From Pelargonium cotyledonis (Eukaryota > Streptophyta > Magnoliopsida > Geraniales > Geraniaceae), in NCBI GenBank assembly GCA_036897625.1, contig JAYMTA010000017.1:45430-109429 (forward strand): DNA of 64,000 bases, written 5' to 3'. The notes beneath the pieces were generated by a model. The model ran no database searches and was not told where the DNA came from. It was given only the letters and a program-made list of their open reading frames with translations. The translations under genes and the position numbers were made by a program. Shown here one piece after another: positions 61,929-64,000 of this stretch (position 1 is the first letter of the stretch; every line of letters starts with the position of its first letter).

Positions 61929-63228
61929 ACTCCGGATTTTTGTTTTGGAGAATCCCTCTCTTTTTTATGTACTCTATTTTAGACAGTTAATATTTTGAAT
62001 TAGACAAAAAAGAAAATCACAAGCCATCTGACTTTCTATAGGACCCTGCGCCATAGAATAAAAGGTACTAATTTTCTTTGAATTTATATAACTGATAGTT
62101 TGTATAAAAGTAAAAATGAGAAAGAACTAAAATTCTTAAAACAAGGAACCCTTTTGAAAAGGAATCGAATCTAAGCCAATAGTACTAAACCGGACCCAGA
62201 TAATTGAGGATATTCTCAAAGATTTTTAATCGAACAGGGGTTTCCTTACTAGCTTAAGGGATTTCTACTAAATATTAGTTTTTCTATCCGAGTCCTATTT
62301 CTTCTATACAACTCTAGAAAGGCATAACTAAGATTAGACAGCTAGTCTCATTATATCCTATTAGCAGTCAAATCCTTCTTAAAAGAACCTCTGATCATAA
62401 GAGGGACTCTTCTCAATTAAGCCGAGCTTTTTTAGAACTCCCATACGAACTTCTCGGGTTTCCTAGATTCGTACTTAGACTAGCCCTTTTTCGACTTACT
62501 CCTCAATTTCCAGAGATTTTAGTTCTTATATAGGTTTTTCTATACTTTGATTTCTAGGTTAGCACTTCAATAACTAGACTTAGAAGTTGGGCATCTGCAA
62601 GTAGATCCTTTTCTTTGTAGCCCCTTGTTTAAGAGGCCTAAACCTTATTCAGCTAGGAAAGCTTTGATGGGTGATACATGGACGTATTAGGGTTAAGTCA
62701 TATCTTACCGGATACCGTCATTTTTATACCTAATCAGAGTATTGGAATTCTACGGTTCTCTCCTTGCTATTCTAACTAGTTTTGGAGTATTTAATATTCT
62801 TCTTAGCCTTGTAAAAACCTATAAGATTCTACTTTGGCGAAAAGGTGCTCTGGTCAATACTACACAACATAGGAAAAGTAAAAAAAGACTTGTTGTAATA
62901 GCTATGGTGTTCCATAAACATTAAATGCTGCTGTTAATTCGAATTGTCAATCTACAAGTTTACCTTGTTATAGATTTTTCCCAAACAGCCCAGTTCTAAA
63001 CCCAAACTTGTCATCGCAGAGTTGTAGTATAGGGGTACTTTAGCAGTTCTCAAAACAAACCTTATATTCCCTAAATTTAGAAAATGTTAGAATTCTTTAA
63101 TACTAACTAGTGTAAAAAGCTCTAGAGGAGCCACCTTACGAGCAAGCACACCCCAGAGTCCCACAAGGAATCGCGGTTTCGTAAGATTGTTCCTATTATG
63201 GAAAGACTTCAAAAGTAAAATAGAAGGT
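61929..63228. other. Spacer leading to the organelle/nuclear junction
   Basis: AT-rich spacer continues to about 63.2 kb. A frame open over 62742-62924 has hydrophobic then basic character but no ATG before its last few codons and no known relative. The texture changes to nuclear-like coding sequence near 63229. Confidence 0.45.
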
Positions 63229-64000
63229 CTTATGTGTTTGGTGGTTGCTTTCACTAGACTGCTTGCATTGCTCCTTAAACCTCTCCGCCAACCTAGAATC
63301 ATTGCTGAGATCGTAGTAAGTTGTCAGATTCAATTGCATTCCTTTAATTAGAACGTCAGTCTATATTCATACATTTTGTGTCTTGACTAGTGATTGAGAC
63401 TCAACCATGTCAGTCACATTATAAATTAACATTCATATTCGTCTAACAAACTTGTGTCCTTATAAACCTATTTATTTTTATAATTGAAGTACATGTTTTA
63501 TGAAAATGTCATGAAAAATTGTATTTGAATTTTTTGATTGTAGTGATATGCTATGATGATGAGATGAGACAAATAGTCGCAAATGGTTGTTGCAGGGCGG
63601 TATCTTGCTGGGACCGTCTGCAATTGGAAGAAGCCAAACATTCCTGCACAACGTGTTCCCAAAGAAGGGCATGACCGTGCTGGACACACTAGCCAACGTA
63701 GGCCTCGTCTTCTTCCTCTTTCTGGTCGGACTCGAGCTCGACCTCCGCTCAATCCGCCGCACCGGCAACAAAGCTCTATTAATCGCCATCGCCGGAATAT
63801 CCCTTCCGTTCGCCATGGGAATCGGCGCCTCTTTCGTCCTTCGTTCCACCATCAACAAGTCCGTCGCCCAAGGCCCCTTCATTGTCTTCATGGGCGTGGC
63901 CCTCTCCATCACCGCCTTCCCCGTCCTCGCCCGCATCCTCGCCGAGCTCAAGCTCCTCACCACCGACCTTGGCCGTATAGCAATGTCGGCCGCCGCCGTC
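63229..64000 (+). CDS. CHX-type cation/H+ exchanger, partial (two exons)
   Basis: A nuclear plant gene of the CPA2 monovalent cation/proton antiporter family (CHX17-20 group), which moves K+ or Na+ against H+ across endomembranes or the plasma membrane. Exon 1 (to 63315) encodes [20 protein letters not shown] then QPRIIAEIV. Exon 2 (63596 to the window end) continues [49 protein letters not shown] and [19 protein letters not shown], ending in frame at MSAAAV. Splicing at GTAAGT and TTGCAG restores the family motif [13 protein letters not shown]. Upstream of 63229 similarity to the usual CHX N-terminus stops inside the first membrane segment, where AT-rich organelle-like DNA takes over. The 3' part lies outside the window. 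Codons in exon 2 are GC-rich, unlike all other DNA here. Confidence 0.9.
63316..63595 (+). other. Spliceosomal intron of the CHX gene
   Basis: A 280-nt AT-rich interval with a GTAAGT donor after GAGATCGTA and a TTGTTGCAG acceptor before GGCGGTATC. Removing it joins the codons for E-I-V to G-G-I, exactly the conserved CHX sequence. A retained intron means this DNA came from the genomic copy, not from a processed mRNA. Confidence 0.85.

Noticed and set aside
63087-63963. Minus-strand frames across the CHX exons and intron (up to 161 codons)
   Set aside because: They are antisense shadows of the GC-rich CHX coding sequence; the plus-strand reading gives clear antiporter motifs.
1-64000. CRISPR array, bacterial operon or phage region
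   Set aside because: No regular repeat-spacer pattern, no cas-like frames and no dense coding; gene content is plant organellar and nuclear.

Overview
The window looks like plant organellar DNA joined at its right end to plant nuclear DNA. About 63 kb is AT-rich (roughly one third G+C by eye), nearly gene-free, and shows no obvious CpG loss. Its only intact recognisable gene is a land-plant mitochondrial nad6 near the left end (2856-3452). Codons that many plants correct by C-to-U editing are already genomically T there. The last ~770 bases (about 63229 to the end) are a different kind of DNA: two exons of a CHX-type cation/H+ exchanger separated by a GT-AG intron, with GC-rich codons in the second exon. 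The sequence alone cannot say whether this is organelle DNA inserted into the nucleus, nuclear DNA captured by a mitochondrion, or an assembly chimera.

Layout. 1-2325: AT-rich, no recognised gene. 2326-3620: a basic small ORF, a tRNA-like element, nad6, then a short ORF matching the first ~20 codons of plant nad3. 3.6-21.7 kb: AT-rich spacer with scattered tRNA remnants. 21.7-28.9 kb: an island with more G+C, strong purine/pyrimidine strand asymmetry, internal direct repeats, a degenerate ~71-bp tandem array and five tRNA-like remnants, all on the minus strand. 28.9-63.2 kb: AT-rich spacer again, with tRNA remnants (trnK-, trnF-, trnD- and trnW-like among them) and a few hairpins. 63.2-64.0 kb: the CHX fragment.

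The most striking pattern is the scatter of at least sixteen tRNA-like remnants. Most keep the D-arm or T-arm core, but their anticodon or acceptor stems are scrambled. One lies just upstream of nad6, where a tRNA-like fold could act as an RNase P/Z processing signal. A second unexplained pattern is an apparent excess of short palindromic cores (GGATCC, GAGCTC) in the spacer. One inverted repeat pair links the island to the AT-rich DNA. In its best-aligned stretch the island copy has C where the spacer copy has T, which suggests both share an origin and the spacer has drifted towards AT.

Most other open frames start with TTG or GTG, lack internal ATG, resemble nothing I know, and are probably chance.
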